Shown piece after piece: positions 16,679-26,161 of a DNA stretch of 64,000 nucleotides. The position numbers were made by a program, and so were the translations under genes. The notes beneath the pieces were generated by a model, which was given only the letters and a program-made list of their open reading frames with translations, was not told the origin of the DNA and did not search any database. Positions within the stretch are counted from its first letter, which is position 1, and each line of letters starts with the position of its first letter. The stretch is from Novosphingobium sp. SCN 66-18 (GTDB lineage Bacteria > Pseudomonadota > Alphaproteobacteria > Sphingomonadales > Sphingomonadaceae): the NCBI GenBank assembly GCA_001725355.1, contig MEGD01000007.1, forward strand, positions 62,001 to 126,000, in the 5' to 3' direction.

Positions 16679-18999
16679 TTAGGCGGTTTTTTTCGGGGCG
16701 TCAACAGGGCTTTGGCGGCGCAGTTCGGGAAAATCGGCGGCGGGCAGCGCGCGGGAGAAGAGATAGCCCTGCGCCTGATCGCAGCCTTCGGCCAGCAGCA
16801 CGCGCATCTGATGCTCGTTTTCCACCCCTTCGGCGGTGGTGGTCATGCCCATCGCATGGGCCAGCGCGATCACGGCGCGCACGATGGGCAAGGTCTCGTC
16901 GCTTTCGCCCAGACCCTTGAGAAAGCAGCGGTCGATCTTGATCTTGTCAAAGGGAAAGGCGCGCAGATAGTTGAGCGAGGAATAGCCGGTGCCGAAATCA
17001 TCCAGCGCCACCCGCACCCCCAGCCCGCGCAATTTATGCAGCAGCGCGCCATGGACGGCATTGTCCTTGAGCAGCACGTTTTCGGTGATTTCCAGTTCGA
17101 GCCGGTCGGGCGCGATGCCGTTTTCGGCAACCGCCTGCATCACGGTGGAGATCAGCCCGGCGCTGCGCAATTGCGCGGGGCTCAGGTTGACCGCCACGCG
17201 CAGATGGGCGGGCCACTGCGCCAGCTCCTGACACGCCCGGCGGATCACCCAATCGCCCAGCGGCACCACCAGCCCGGTCTCTTCGGCCAGCGGGATGAAC
17301 AGATCGGGCATGACCATGCCGCGCGCGGGGTGCCGCCAGCGCACCAGCGCCTCATAGCCCACGGTCCGGCGCGTGATGACATCGATCAGCGGTTGGTAAT
17401 GCAGCTCGAACTGGCCCTCGCTCAGGCCGGTGCGCATGTCCATTTCCAGCTCGCGCCGGGCCGCGGCGGCCTCGTCCATGCCGGGTTCGAAATGCGAAAA
17501 CACGCCGCGCCCGCGCCCCTTGGCGACATAAAGCGCAAGGTCGGCCTGTTTCATCAGCGTGGCGGCGTCGGTCTGGCTGTCATGGCTGACCGCGATGCCG
17601 ATGCTGGTCGAGGTGAGGACCTGGCCGTCCTCGATCAGGCAGGGCTGGCGGACTGCCTCGATGATGCGGTTGGCGGTCTTTTCGGCGATATGGTCGATGC
17701 GGCGGCCATGCATCAGAATGGCAAATTCATCGCCCCCCCAGCCGAGCCACCAGGTCGCTCTTGCGCACCGCATCCTCGATTCGCCGCGCCACTTCGCACA
17801 GCAGCTTGTCGCCCACCGGATGTCCCAGCGTGTCATTGACCGATTTGAACCGGTCGAGATCGAGGTAAAGCACCGCGACGCACCGCGACCCCGTCATCCT
17901 GCGCCCGCCGCCGCAGCAGCGCCCCCGCCAGCGTTTCGTTGAACAGAAAGCGATTGGCCAGATTGGTGAGGCCATCATAATGGGCCATGTGGCTGACGCG
18001 GGCCTCGGCGCGCTTTTGCGCGGTGACATCGCGGGCCACGCCGCGCATCCCGTCCTGCCACGGCTGGGCCGAAAGGGTCCACCAATGGGGCGATCCGTCC
18101 AGTGTGAGCGGCAGGGTGATATCGCGAAAGGGCGTGAGCCGGGCCAGATGCGCGGCCAGCCGCTCGGTTTCGGGGCAGGGGGCGAAGAGATCCGGCAAAG
18201 GCATCCCGTCCAGCAATTGCCATGCCCGCCGCGCGGCATCGCCAAAGCGTGGGCTGGGCTCCTGAATGCGGCCCAGACTGTCGACTTTCCAGAGCCAGTC
18301 GGCCGATTGCGCCTCGAAATCGTTGAGCAGCAATTGCACCGTGGCCCCGGTCTCGCGCAATTGTTCGCGCGCGTGAAAGGCTTTGGTGAATTCGCGCTGG
18401 TTCTGAAACGCCCCGCGCGACAGGATCAGCAGATAGGAGGCGCAGAACAAGGTCCCGACCCATACCTGCGCGCCCGGAAACAGCGCCCACGCGATGATCG
18501 TGCCGACACAGATCGGCACCATGAACAGGACCGCTGCCAGCGCCATGGTCGAATAGGTCAGCACCGAAGCGCCCAGCATCCCGCCCGACAGGATGGCGAT
18601 AACGATGAACTGGCGGGTGTTGGCTATGCTAGCCCCGGCGGCGATGCCCGCGCCCCACAGCAGCCCGTTGGCCAGCGCCGTGGCGTGGATATGCCAAAGG
18701 TCGCGCCGCCCGTCGATGGTGGCCCATCCCGCCCGCCTGCGCCGCAGCGCCAGTTCCAGCCGGGCGCCGGACACCGCAAAGATGCCCGCCAGCCAGACCA
18801 GCACCATGCCGGGATAGGGCGAGGAAAGCATGGTCAAGGCCACAGCCACGGCATTGGCCGTCCCGCCGATGGCCCCCGTCACGGCGCGGCGCAGATTGTC
18901 CGCTATACGCTCGGTCAGCAATTGGCGGGCGGAATCCCCCGTTTGTGGAGACAAAGGATGGATCATTTGCGCCGTGCCGGGAACGTCCTGAAGTTGCAT
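16679..18999 (-). pseudogene. Broken membrane PAS-GGDEF-EAL cyclic-di-GMP enzyme (two frameshifts)
   Basis: Three consecutive frames together spell one protein of about 770 residues. An N-terminal region with several membrane helices comes first, then a PAS-like segment, then GGDEF beginning at HYDGLTNLANRF. The first break is an exact 10-bp tandem repeat, GCACCGCGAC twice at 17870-17889; deleting one copy restores VAVLYLDLDRFKSVND. The second is a run of seven C (17733-17739, seven G in the gene), where six would restore LGGDEFAILM. Beyond it the EAL domain is intact, with YEALVRWRHP, DDFGTGYSSL and EGVE. Both insertions are +1, so they do not compensate. The EAL part keeps its own ATG at 17836 and could be made alone. 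The start at 18999 is uncertain (ATG 18966 is an alternative). Confidence 0.85.
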
Positions 19000-19132
19000 G
19001 GGAGTATAGACCCGAGAGCCAATCTTGGCCAGCAAGTCGAAAACCCAATATCTGCGGGTGTTTATCGCCGTTTGATAAATTTTGGACCCGCCGCCATATC
19101 GGAATTATCCCTAGGGGCGCGTCCCGAGGTGT

Positions 19133-20608
19133 TCAGGCCGCGCGGTCGGTTGGGGCCATGCGGTCGCCGCGCCTGCCATCGGCAGAAGTCCCATCGCGCA
19201 AAGTGTGGCGGCGTTCGAAGCTGAACTGGCCCACGATACCGGCCATGCTGGCAGCCTGATCGGACAGGCCGCGCGCGGCCGCATTCGATTCCTCGACCAT
19301 GGCCGCGTTCTGTTGGGTGTTGAGGTCGATCTGCTGCAATTGCGCGTTGAGCGCGACCATGCTTTCGGACTGCTGTTCGGAAAAGCTGGCGATGTCGCCC
19401 GCCTTGCTGCTGGTATCGTCCAGCCGCCCGATGATCTGGTTGAGCGCATCGCGCATCTGTTCGACCAGATCGGCGCCATGCTGCACATCCTCATTCGAGG
19501 TGACGATCAGGCTCTTGATGTTCTTGGCCGATTCGGTGGTGCGATGGGCCAGCGCGCGCACCTCGCTGGCCACTACGGCAAAGCCCTTGCCCGCCTCACC
19601 CGCCCGCGCGGCCTCGACCCCGGCGTTGAGCGCCAGCAGGTTGGTCTGAAACGCGATGCCGTCGATCACATCGACGATCTGGGCGATCTGGGTGGCCGAA
19701 TCCTTGATCTTTTCCATCGCGACAACGGTGGAATCCATGATCCGCCCGCCCTTGCTGGCATGGCCCGAAACCTCGGCCACCGATCCGTCGACATCGCGCG
19801 CATTGCCCGCCGTGGTGGCGATGGCCGTGGTCACATCGCGCATCACTTCGGAAATATGCGCGACCGATGCGGCCTGCTGCTCTGTGCGGTTGGCCAGATC
19901 ATTGGCCGCGCAACTGATCTCATGCGCGCCCGATTTCACCCCATGGGCGGCATCGGTCATCTGGATCACCAGATTGCTGATCTGGTGGCGCATATTGTGG
20001 AAATCGGCGGCCAGTTGTTTGTACGCCGGCGGCACGTCGCCCAGTTGCGCGCGCAGATTGCCGCCTGCCACTTCGCCCATCGCCTTGCTCATGGCCGCGA
20101 TGATATCGTTGCGCTGGGTCGCCTCGGCCTCGAAATAGGCGCCCAATGCGGCCTCCATGTCGAACAGCGCGGTCTTGACCAGCGTGGCCACGGCCCTGGC
20201 CTGACCGCGCCTTTGCCATGGCAGGGCAAAGCCCTTGAGCGTGTCCTCGATGATGCTTTCCAGCACCAGCGCATAGCCGCTGATATAAAGGTCCGCCTCC
20301 AGCCCGACGCGGGCGTGGATATGGCCGATCTTGGTGGCGCGGGCCACGGCGGCATCGTCAAAGGAGGATTCAAAAAGCGAGAGCCAGTGCTGCAATTGCG
20401 CGCTGGAGGCTCTCTCGCGCTGTTCCTGGGTGGGAATGATTTTGGAGGCGGCCGGATGGGCCGCGATGGCGGCATAGAGCCTTTCGAGCGCGCGCGGGGC
20501 GTATCGCGCCACCATCGCCCGGATCGCGGGAAACACGCGCAGGTTGGAGGAATCGATCGAGGTTACCGTTTCGCGGCGCGCGCGCTTTGTCGTTGGAATG
20601 CCCTGCAT
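19133..20608 (-). CDS. Globin-coupled methyl-accepting chemotaxis transducer (HemAT-like), soluble
   Basis: 491 residues from ATG 20608 (GAGGAAAT upstream). Residues about 15-170 form a protoglobin sensor. The helical pattern includes RYAPRALERLYAAI and the expected proximal histidine region KIGHIHARVGLE, which would hold haem and sense O2 or another gas. No membrane helix is present. A linker with a partial HAMP-like part leads to the signalling domain, whose conserved hairpin tip reads IDGIAFQTNLLALNAGVEAARAGEAGKGFAVVA in family terms (positions about 325-355). This is the CheA/CheW contact site. The protein should act as a cytoplasmic aerotaxis receptor. It lies next to the broken c-di-GMP gene, suggesting an old motility-signalling pair. 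Confidence 0.9.
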   Translation of the reverse strand: MQGIPTTKRARRETVTSIDSSNLRVFPAIRAMVARYAPRALERLYAAIAAHPAASKIIPTQEQRERASSAQLQHWLSLFESSFDDAAVARATKIGHIHARVGLEADLYISGYALVLESIIEDTLKGFALPWQRRGQARAVATLVKTALFDMEAALGAYFEAEATQRNDIIAAMSKAMGEVAGGNLRAQLGDVPPAYKQLAADFHNMRHQISNLVIQMTDAAHGVKSGAHEISCAANDLANRTEQQAASVAHISEVMRDVTTAIATTAGNARDVDGSVAEVSGHASKGGRIMDSTVVAMEKIKDSATQIAQIVDVIDGIAFQTNLLALNAGVEAARAGEAGKGFAVVASEVRALAHRTTESAKNIKSLIVTSNEDVQHGADLVEQMRDALNQIIGRLDDTSSKAGDIASFSEQQSESMVALNAQLQQIDLNTQQNAAMVEESNAAARGLSDQAASMAGIVGQFSFERRHTLRDGTSADGRRGDRMAPTDRAA

Positions 20609-20726
20609 CGATCCGATTTCCTCTGCCCTGAGGTCATATGTGTAAAATCGGATCCTGTTCTAGTCGGGCTTGGTTAAATCGGGGGCAAGCAGCAGGGAGG
20701 GGAAATACCGGATGCCCCCCTTGTGC

Positions 20727-21341
20727 CTATTGCTCGGCCAGCAGGGCGGCCGCCTCGGCCCCGGCCCAGTCCTTGCCGCCATTGATGCGCCAGACCTCGC
20801 GCCCCTGCGCATCATAATAGATCGAGGCGGGCAGGGTGCCGACCTGCCACTGGGTCGCCGCCGTGCCTTCGGGGTCCAGCCATGGTTCCAGCGCATCGCC
20901 CCCCCGCGCCTTGAGGAAGGCGGCGACCTTGGCCTTGGCGCTTTCGCTGTCCTGCGACACGGTCAGCACGCGGATCCTGCCGCCTGCGGCCAGCTTGTTC
21001 AGCGCGGGCAGTTCGGCGATGCACGGCCCGCACCATGTCGCCCACAGGTTGATGAGCAGAGGTTTGCCCTTGAGGCTTGCGGTGTTGATCTCCTTGCCCT
21101 GCGCATCCCTGAAGGTCAGCGCGGGCAGTCGCGAACCCTTGTGGCTGCGGTCGAGCGCGGCGCCTTCGGCATTGGGCGCCGAGGATGGGGCTGATGCGCC
21201 TGCTTCTGGCGGTTGCTTATCGCCGCCGCTTTGCCTATCGCAACCCGCGATTCCGGCCGCGATGGTGGCCACCATCAGGCCCCTACCGGCAAGTTTGAGG
21301 ATTTTGCGCGTGAGCGAAGGTGACAACAAGGCAGGCTCCAA
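20727..21341 (-). CDS. TlpA-like thioredoxin-fold lipoprotein
   Basis: 204 residues. A hydrophobic N-terminus with lipobox IAGC (Cys about 34) predicts lipid anchoring in the periplasm. The thioredoxin fold carries the redox motif in [15 protein letters not shown] and the cis-proline loop [10 protein letters not shown]. TlpA/ResA-type proteins reduce disulfides in periplasmic clients such as apocytochromes or the CuA site of oxidase. The earliest start is TTG 21341, needed to give the signal peptide its positive residues. It overlaps the divergent argH start by about 32 bp. The internal ATG 21275 would leave a signal with no basic residue. Confidence 0.85.
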   Translation of the reverse strand: MEPALLSPSLTRKILKLAGRGLMVATIAAGIAGCDRQSGGDKQPPEAGASAPSSAPNAEGAALDRSHKGSRLPALTFRDAQGKEINTASLKGKPLLINLWATWCGPCIAELPALNKLAAGGRIRVLTVSQDSESAKAKVAAFLKARGGDALEPWLDPEGTAATQWQVGTLPASIYYDAQGREVWRINGGKDWAGAEAAALLAEQ

Positions 21342-22719
21342 TCAGATGTGGGGCGGGCGCTTTGCCGAAGGGCCCAGCGCCATCATGCGTGAGATTAACG
21401 CCTCGATCCCCTTCGACAAGGCCCTTTGGCGCCAGGATATCCGCGCCTCCAAGGCCCATGTCGCGATGCTGGGCGCGCAGGGAATCGTGAGCGCCGATGA
21501 CGCCGCCACGATCAGCGCCGGTCTGGACACGGTCGCGGGCGAATATGAAGTGAGCGGCGTCCCTGAGAACTGGGATCTCGAAGACATCCACATGACCACC
21601 GAGAGCCGCCTTGCCGAACTGGTCGGTCCGGCGGCGGGGCGTCTGCACACCGCGCGCAGCCGCAACGATCAGGTCGCCACCGATTTCCGCCTCTGGGTCC
21701 GCGATGCGGTGGACGAGGCGCTGGCCGGTCTCAATGCGCTGCAAAAGGCGCTGGTGGCCCGCGCGGGCGAGCATGTGAACTCGATCATGCCCGGCTTTAC
21801 CCATCTTCAGACCGCGCAGCCGGTGACGCTTGGCCATCACCTGATGGCCTATTACGAAATGGCCGCGCGCGATGTCTCGCGCTTTGCCGATGCCCGTGCG
21901 CGCATGAACCAGTCGCCGCTGGGCGCCGCCGCGCTGGCCGGGACCGGGTTCCCCATCGACCGTTTCGCCACGGCGCGGGCGTTGGATTTCGACCGTCCCA
22001 CCGACAACAGCCTCGATTCGGTTTCGGACCGCGACTTCGCGCTCGATTACCTGATGGCGGCGGCGCAATGCTCGCTCCATCTTTCGCGTCTTGCCGAAGA
22101 GTTCATCATCTGGGCGTCGCAGCCCTTCGGCTTCGTCCGCCTGCCCGACAGTCTGTCGACCGGCAGCAGCATCATGCCGCAAAAGAAGAACCCCGATGCC
22201 GCCGAACTGGTGCGTGGCCATGCCGGGCGCATCATCGGCTCGCTCACCAGCCTGATGATCACGATGAAGGGCCTGCCGCTGGCCTATTCCAAGGATATGC
22301 AGGACGACAAGCCGCCGGTGTTTGAAGCGGCCGGTCTGCTGACCCTGTGCCTTGCCGCGATGACGGGCATGGTGGAAAGCACCACCTTCCGCACCGACCG
22401 CATGCGTCAGGCCGCCGAACTGGGCTATGCCACGGCGACCGATCTGGCCGACTGGCTGGTTCGTCAGGCCAATATCCCCTTCCGCGAGGCGCATCACATC
22501 ACCGGCGCGGCGGTCAAGCTGGCCGAAAGCAAGGGGATCGCGCTGGATCAGCTCAGCCTCGATGAACTGCAGGCGATCGACCCGCGCATTACCGATGCGG
22601 TCTATCCCGCGCTTTCGGTCGAGGCATCGGTGGCATCGCGCGCCAGCCATGGCGGCACCGCCCCATCTCAGGTAGAACAACGTGTGGCGCAGGCTCGCGC
22701 CGCGCTTGGTATGGAGTAA
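21310..22719 (+). CDS. argH: Argininosuccinate lyase
   Basis: 469 residues from GTG 21310, with GAGG 9 nt upstream. Starting there gives the usual N-terminus [18 protein letters not shown]. Family motifs are [19 protein letters not shown] and the signature [12 protein letters not shown] with the catalytic serine loop. The enzyme splits argininosuccinate into arginine and fumarate, the last step of arginine synthesis. A small lipoprotein gene and lysA follow on the same strand. The open frame continues upstream to about 20836, but that part runs antisense to the TlpA-like gene and is not expected to be translated. Confidence 0.97.
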   Translation: MSEGDNKAGSNQMWGGRFAEGPSAIMREINASIPFDKALWRQDIRASKAHVAMLGAQGIVSADDAATISAGLDTVAGEYEVSGVPENWDLEDIHMTTESRLAELVGPAAGRLHTARSRNDQVATDFRLWVRDAVDEALAGLNALQKALVARAGEHVNSIMPGFTHLQTAQPVTLGHHLMAYYEMAARDVSRFADARARMNQSPLGAAALAGTGFPIDRFATARALDFDRPTDNSLDSVSDRDFALDYLMAAAQCSLHLSRLAEEFIIWASQPFGFVRLPDSLSTGSSIMPQKKNPDAAELVRGHAGRIIGSLTSLMITMKGLPLAYSKDMQDDKPPVFEAAGLLTLCLAAMTGMVESTTFRTDRMRQAAELGYATATDLADWLVRQANIPFREAHHITGAAVKLAESKGIALDQLSLDELQAIDPRITDAVYPALSVEASVASRASHGGTAPSQVEQRVAQARAALGME

Positions 22720-22726
22720 CGCCCTT

Positions 22727-22969
22727 ATGCGTGCCGTATTTTTCCCGATGGTTGCGCTCCTGGCGCTGGCGGGCTGCGGCACGCAGGGCGAACTTAAACC
22801 CGCGCCGGGGCATCAGTTGCCCCCTTCGCCCATTGGCCGCAAGGACCGGCCGAGTGCGACGGAATTGCTCAGCCAATCGTCTCAGGCCCGTCCCAGCCGC
22901 AATGTCGAGCTGCACACGCGCTCTGAACCGCGCACGGACGATGCCTTCGATCTGCCTCCTTCAGAATGA
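22727..22969 (+). CDS. lptM: LptM/YifL-type small lipoprotein
   Basis: 80 residues, ATG 22727, 7 nt after the argH stop. A short signal ends at lipobox LAGC, followed by CGTQGELKPAPG, which matches the Cys-Gly-x-x-Gly-x-Leu-x-x-Pro pattern of the LptM/YifL family. The rest is hydrophilic and probably disordered. In gammaproteobacteria LptM helps assemble the LptD translocon and its gene lies beside lysA/dapF. The same neighbourhood is seen here, with lysA 40 bp downstream. Function in this organism is inferred from family and order. Confidence 0.75.
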   Translation: MRAVFFPMVALLALAGCGTQGELKPAPGHQLPPSPIGRKDRPSATELLSQSSQARPSRNVELHTRSEPRTDDAFDLPPSE

Positions 22970-23009
22970 GCCGGGGGGCCTTATGCCCCCACGCAGGATT
23001 TAAAGACAC

Positions 23010-24272
23010 ATGGATCATTTTCATTACGTTGACGGCGTTCTTCATGCCGAAGACACCGCCATTCCCGCCATTGCCCGCGCCGTGGGCACGCCGGTTTACA
23101 TCTATTCGGCCGCCACGCTGACCCGCCACGCGCGCGTGTTCCGCGAGGCTCTGTCGATCCTGCCCTCGACGCATATCGCCTTTGCGGTCAAGTCGAACCC
23201 CAATCTGGCGGTCTTGAAGCTGCTGGCGCGCGAAGGTTACGGCGCGGACGTGGTCTCTGCGGGCGAGATGGACCGCGCGCTGGCCGCCGGTATCCCGGCG
23301 CAGGGCGTGGTCTTTTCCGGCGTCGGCAAGACGGCGGACGAGCTGACCCGCGCGCTTAAGGCGGGCATCGGCCAGTTCAACATCGAGAGCGAAGAGGAAG
23401 GCGTCGAGCTGGCCGCGATTGCCGCTTCGCTCGGACTGGTGGCCCATGCCGCGCTCCGCGTGAACCCGGATGTGGACGCGGGCACCCATGCCAAGATTTC
23501 CACCGGCATGGCGGAAAACAAGTTCGGCGTGGCCTATGACCGCGCCGCCGGGATCTATGCGCGCCTGTCCGCGCTGCCGGGTATCGAGATGCGCGGGCTT
23601 GCCGTCCATATCGGCAGCCAGTTGTCCAGGCTCGACCCGCTGGAGGCCGCGTTTAGCAAGATGGGCGAGCTGATGCGCTCGATCCGCGGGCAGGGCCTGA
23701 GCATCACCCATATGGATCTGGGCGGCGGCATCGGCGTGCCTTACAAGGCGGATGAGGTGTTTCCCTCTCCGGCCGAATATGCCGCCATGGTGGCGCGCGT
23801 CACGGCCGATTGGGGCGTCACACTGATGTTCGAACCGGGCCGCGTGATCGCGGGCAATTCGGGCGTGCTGGTCACCGAGGTTGTGCGCGTCAAGGAAGGC
23901 GTGACCACGCCCTTCGTCATCGTCGATGCGGCCATGAACGACCTTGCCCGCCCGGCGCTCTATGGCTCGTGGCACGATTTTCTGGCCGTCGAGCCCAATG
24001 GCGAAAAGTTCACCGCCAATATCGTCGGCCCGATCTGCGAATCCTCCGACACCTTTGCCATGGGCCGCGAGATCGACGTGGTGAAGGCGGGCGATCTTGC
24101 CGTGTTCCGCACCGCCGGGGCCTATGGCGCCACCATGGCCAACACCTATAACAGCCGCGCGCTGGTGCCCGAGGTGATGGTCAATGGCGATCAGTGGGCG
24201 GTTGTCGCCAATCGGATTGATCCTGCGGCCATTTTGGCGGCGGAGCAGGTGCCGAATTGGTTGATGGATTAA
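23010..24272 (+). CDS. lysA: Diaminopimelate decarboxylase
   Basis: 420 residues. Fold III PLP decarboxylase: PLP lysine in HIAFAVKSNPNLAV, VDAGTH and GLAVHIGSQL substrate motifs, the glycine-rich phosphate loop DLGGGIGVPY, EPGRVIAGNSG, and GPICESSDTFA bearing the second-subunit cysteine. It converts meso-diaminopimelate to lysine in the cytoplasm. Last gene of the argH-lptM-lysA group and followed directly by repeat copy A. Confidence 0.97.
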   Translation: MDHFHYVDGVLHAEDTAIPAIARAVGTPVYIYSAATLTRHARVFREALSILPSTHIAFAVKSNPNLAVLKLLAREGYGADVVSAGEMDRALAAGIPAQGVVFSGVGKTADELTRALKAGIGQFNIESEEEGVELAAIAASLGLVAHAALRVNPDVDAGTHAKISTGMAENKFGVAYDRAAGIYARLSALPGIEMRGLAVHIGSQLSRLDPLEAAFSKMGELMRSIRGQGLSITHMDLGGGIGVPYKADEVFPSPAEYAAMVARVTADWGVTLMFEPGRVIAGNSGVLVTEVVRVKEGVTTPFVIVDAAMNDLARPALYGSWHDFLAVEPNGEKFTANIVGPICESSDTFAMGREIDVVKAGDLAVFRTAGAYGATMANTYNSRALVPEVMVNGDQWAVVANRIDPAAILAAEQVPNWLMD

Positions 24273-24281
24273 AGGGGGTTT

Positions 24282-24483
24282 TGCCTCCGGCGGGCAAAGG
24301 GCGGGGGCCCTTTGCAATCCCGTTAATGGGGATAGTTTGGGGGATTGGAATTTTAAAAGCCTGCGGCGCTTACGAAAGAGCGCCGCAGGCTCTATAATTT
24401 CTGACATTGCGTCCGACACAAAACGCCGAACTCTTCGCGCAACGAGGACAGTAAAGGGAGCGCGAGGGTCTAGACCCTCGCAT
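24282..24483. repeat. Modular intergenic repeat, copy A (P-centre-Q)
   Basis: Module P (TGCCTCCGGCGGGCAAAGGG...CCCTTTGCAATCCC, a stem-loop) starts 10 bp after the lysA stop. The centre is an inverted repeat AAAGCCTGCGGCGC...GCGCCGCAGGCT around 24355-24391. Module Q (GTCCGACAC...GCGCAACGAGGACAGTAAAGGGAGC) ends in the perfect 20-bp palindrome at 24462-24481 built on GAGGGTCTAGACCCTC. No gene lies within it. Confidence 0.9.
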
Positions 24484-24512
24484 CTTGCCCTATTCCCTCT
24501 ATAACCCCCACC

Positions 24513-25301
24513 ATGATCGACACACTCCCCCTCTTTCACCGCATCAAGGGCCAACCCGTCATCGTTCTGGGCACAGGCGATGCGGCGGACGCTAAACGCC
24601 GCCTTGTCGAACGCGCGGGCGGACAGGTGTTCGACGATATGCAGGAAGGGATCGACCGCTGTGCGCGTCTCGCCTTCGTCGCCTATGAGGACCGTGAAGC
24701 TGCCGCCGCCGATGCCCTGCGGCTGCGCGGGGCGGGCCTGCTGGTCAATGTCGTCGACCAGCCCGACCTTTGCGATTTCACCACGCCCTCGATCCTGGAC
24801 CGTTCGCCCGTGCTGATCGCGGTGGGGACGGGGGGCGTCTCGGCGGGGCTGGCCAAGCAATTGCGGCTGCGGCTGGAGGCGCTTTTGCCCGAGAGGCTGG
24901 GCGCGCTGGCGCAGGCGCTGGGTGCGGCGCGGACCGTGCTGCGGCGGCGGTTTCCCGATGCGGCCGACCGCCGTCGCGCGCTCGATGTGGCGCTGGGGCA
25001 GGGGGGGATGCTCGACCCGCTCGACGATGGCAGCGCGGGGCGGGTGGATGCCTTCCTTGCGGGCGCCAGGCTGCCTGACGAGACGCTGGCCGAAATCGTA
25101 CTGACCTCGCCCGATCCCGATGATCTCACGCTGCGTCAGGCCCGCTGGCTGGGCGGGGCCGATGGGATCGCGGTTGAGGAAGGTGTGCCCGACGTCGTGC
25201 TGGCGCGGGCGCGGGCCGATGCGATCCGGTTGAAAATCGCGCGAGGGCAGGGGTTTGAGGCACCCGGTGGGGTTTGGGTTATTGTGAGAAATGGGGGGTA
25301 G
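24513..25301 (+). CDS. Precorrin-2 dehydrogenase / sirohydrochlorin ferrochelatase (CysG N-terminal type)
   Basis: 262 residues. The N-terminus has the NAD-binding loop VIVLGTGDAADAKRRL. LVNVVDQPDLCDFTTPSILDR, the family signature near residues 80-100, is followed by the GTGGVSAGLAKQLRLRLE segment. This is the Met8p/CysG-A type enzyme that oxidises precorrin-2 and inserts iron to give sirohaem for sulfite or nitrite reductase. No uroporphyrinogen methyltransferase domain is fused. It stands alone between two copies of the intergenic repeat (A and B), so it probably has its own promoter within copy A or the 30 bp after it. Confidence 0.88.
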   Translation: MIDTLPLFHRIKGQPVIVLGTGDAADAKRRLVERAGGQVFDDMQEGIDRCARLAFVAYEDREAAAADALRLRGAGLLVNVVDQPDLCDFTTPSILDRSPVLIAVGTGGVSAGLAKQLRLRLEALLPERLGALAQALGAARTVLRRRFPDAADRRRALDVALGQGGMLDPLDDGSAGRVDAFLAGARLPDETLAEIVLTSPDPDDLTLRQARWLGGADGIAVEEGVPDVVLARARADAIRLKIARGQGFEAPGGVWVIVRNGG

Positions 25302-25311
25302 GAAGCAGGTT

Positions 25312-25523
25312 TGCCTCCGGCGGGCAAAGGGCGGGGGCCCTTTGCAATCCCGTTAATGGGGATGGTTTGCGGCGGGGTGTTTTGGGCGATATTTATAAAG
25401 CTTGCGGCGCTACTTAAAACGCGCCGCAGGCTTTATAATTTCTAACGGCGCGTCCGGCACTCGACGGCGAATCCATAGCGCAACGCAGACAGTAAAGGGA
25501 GCGCGAGGGTCTAGACCCTCGCA
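25312..25523. repeat. Modular intergenic repeat, copy B (P-centre-Q)
   Basis: It starts 10 bp after the siroheme gene stop. The order is the same as copy A: module P, centre CTTGCGGCGC...GCGCCGCAGGCTTTATAATT, and module Q ending in the palindrome GAGGGTCTAGACCCTC. Copies A and B are the most alike. It also forms the 3' boundary of the convergent ruvX operon. Confidence 0.9.
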
Positions 25524-25532
25524 TATTCATCT

Positions 25533-25715
25533 TCACCTTAATGCCAGAATCCAAACAAGCAACCCGGTGATCATTAAGCCAATAACGAACCAGCAACCAA
25601 TGCGCAGGGGCCGTGGCAGCTTATTAAATAGCCAACTTATTACTTCTGAAATGCAATCGCCGATTATGTCGCCGATGAAGTCTACCACCGCATCCCGCCC
25701 GCCATCGCATCGCAC
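25533..25715 (-). CDS. Small single-pass membrane protein, unknown function
   Basis: 60 residues from ATG 25715, or 51 residues from GTG 25688; both overlap the 3' end of ruvX. The N-terminal half is acidic-amphipathic (DFIGDIIGDCISEVISWLF). A basic turn then leads into a clear membrane helix (GCWFVIGLMITGLLVWIL). The frame ends just before repeat copy B, so it would be the last gene of the operon. The strong hydrophobic pattern and position argue for a real gene. I do not recognise a family. Confidence 0.55.
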   Translation of the reverse strand: MRCDGGRDAVVDFIGDIIGDCISEVISWLFNKLPRPLRIGCWFVIGLMITGLLVWILALR

Positions 25716-26161
25716 GCCGCCTGCAGGATCACCGCCGCGGCTGCGCTGTCGATGCGGGTCTTGCGCTTGGCGCGGCTCATGTCCTGCTCGATCAGCCCGC
25801 GCTCAGCGCTGGTGGTGGACCATCGCTCGTCCCACAGCAGGATGGGCAGGCCCAGCACGGCAAGGTTTTTGGCATAGGCGCGGGCCGATTGGGCGCGTGG
25901 ACCCGATGTGCCGTCCATGTTCAGCGGCAGACCGATGACGATGCCCTTGATGCCGCGTTCCTCGATCAGCGCGGCGATGGCCAATTTGTCCACGCTGAAT
26001 TTGCCGCGCGCGATGGTCTTGCCGGGCGAGGCAATGCGCCATTCGGGGTCGGCAAAGGCGGTGCCTATGGTCTGCGTGCCAAGGTCGAGGCCGATCAGGC
26101 CCCCGCCATCGGGCAACGCATCGCGCATATCCAGCGCGGAAAGGGTAATCAGCTCAGCCAT
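25682..26161 (-). CDS. ruvX: Putative Holliday junction resolvase / pre-16S rRNA nuclease RuvX (YqgF)
   Basis: 159 residues from ATG 26161, which lies inside the last codons of the DUF3089 gene (13-bp overlap), so translation is probably coupled. RNase H-like fold: first acidic site in LIGLDLGTQTIGTAF, IVIGLPLNMDGTSGPRA, then the second site in LWDERWSTTSAE and the last in RIDSAAAAVIL. YqgF trims the 5' end of 16S rRNA and was earlier proposed as a resolvase. Essential in many bacteria. Confidence 0.92.
   Translation of the reverse strand: MAELITLSALDMRDALPDGGGLIGLDLGTQTIGTAFADPEWRIASPGKTIARGKFSVDKLAIAALIEERGIKGIVIGLPLNMDGTSGPRAQSARAYAKNLAVLGLPILLWDERWSTTSAERGLIEQDMSRAKRKTRIDSAAAAVILQAACDAMAGGMRW

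Noticed and set aside
20836-21309. N-terminal extension of argH
   Set aside because: It runs antisense through the TlpA-like gene, and argininosuccinate lyases begin close to GTG 21310.
25402-25938. 178-codon plus-strand open frame over repeat B and ruvX
   Set aside because: It mixes repeat sequence with the antisense of ruvX and the small membrane protein, and has no family features.
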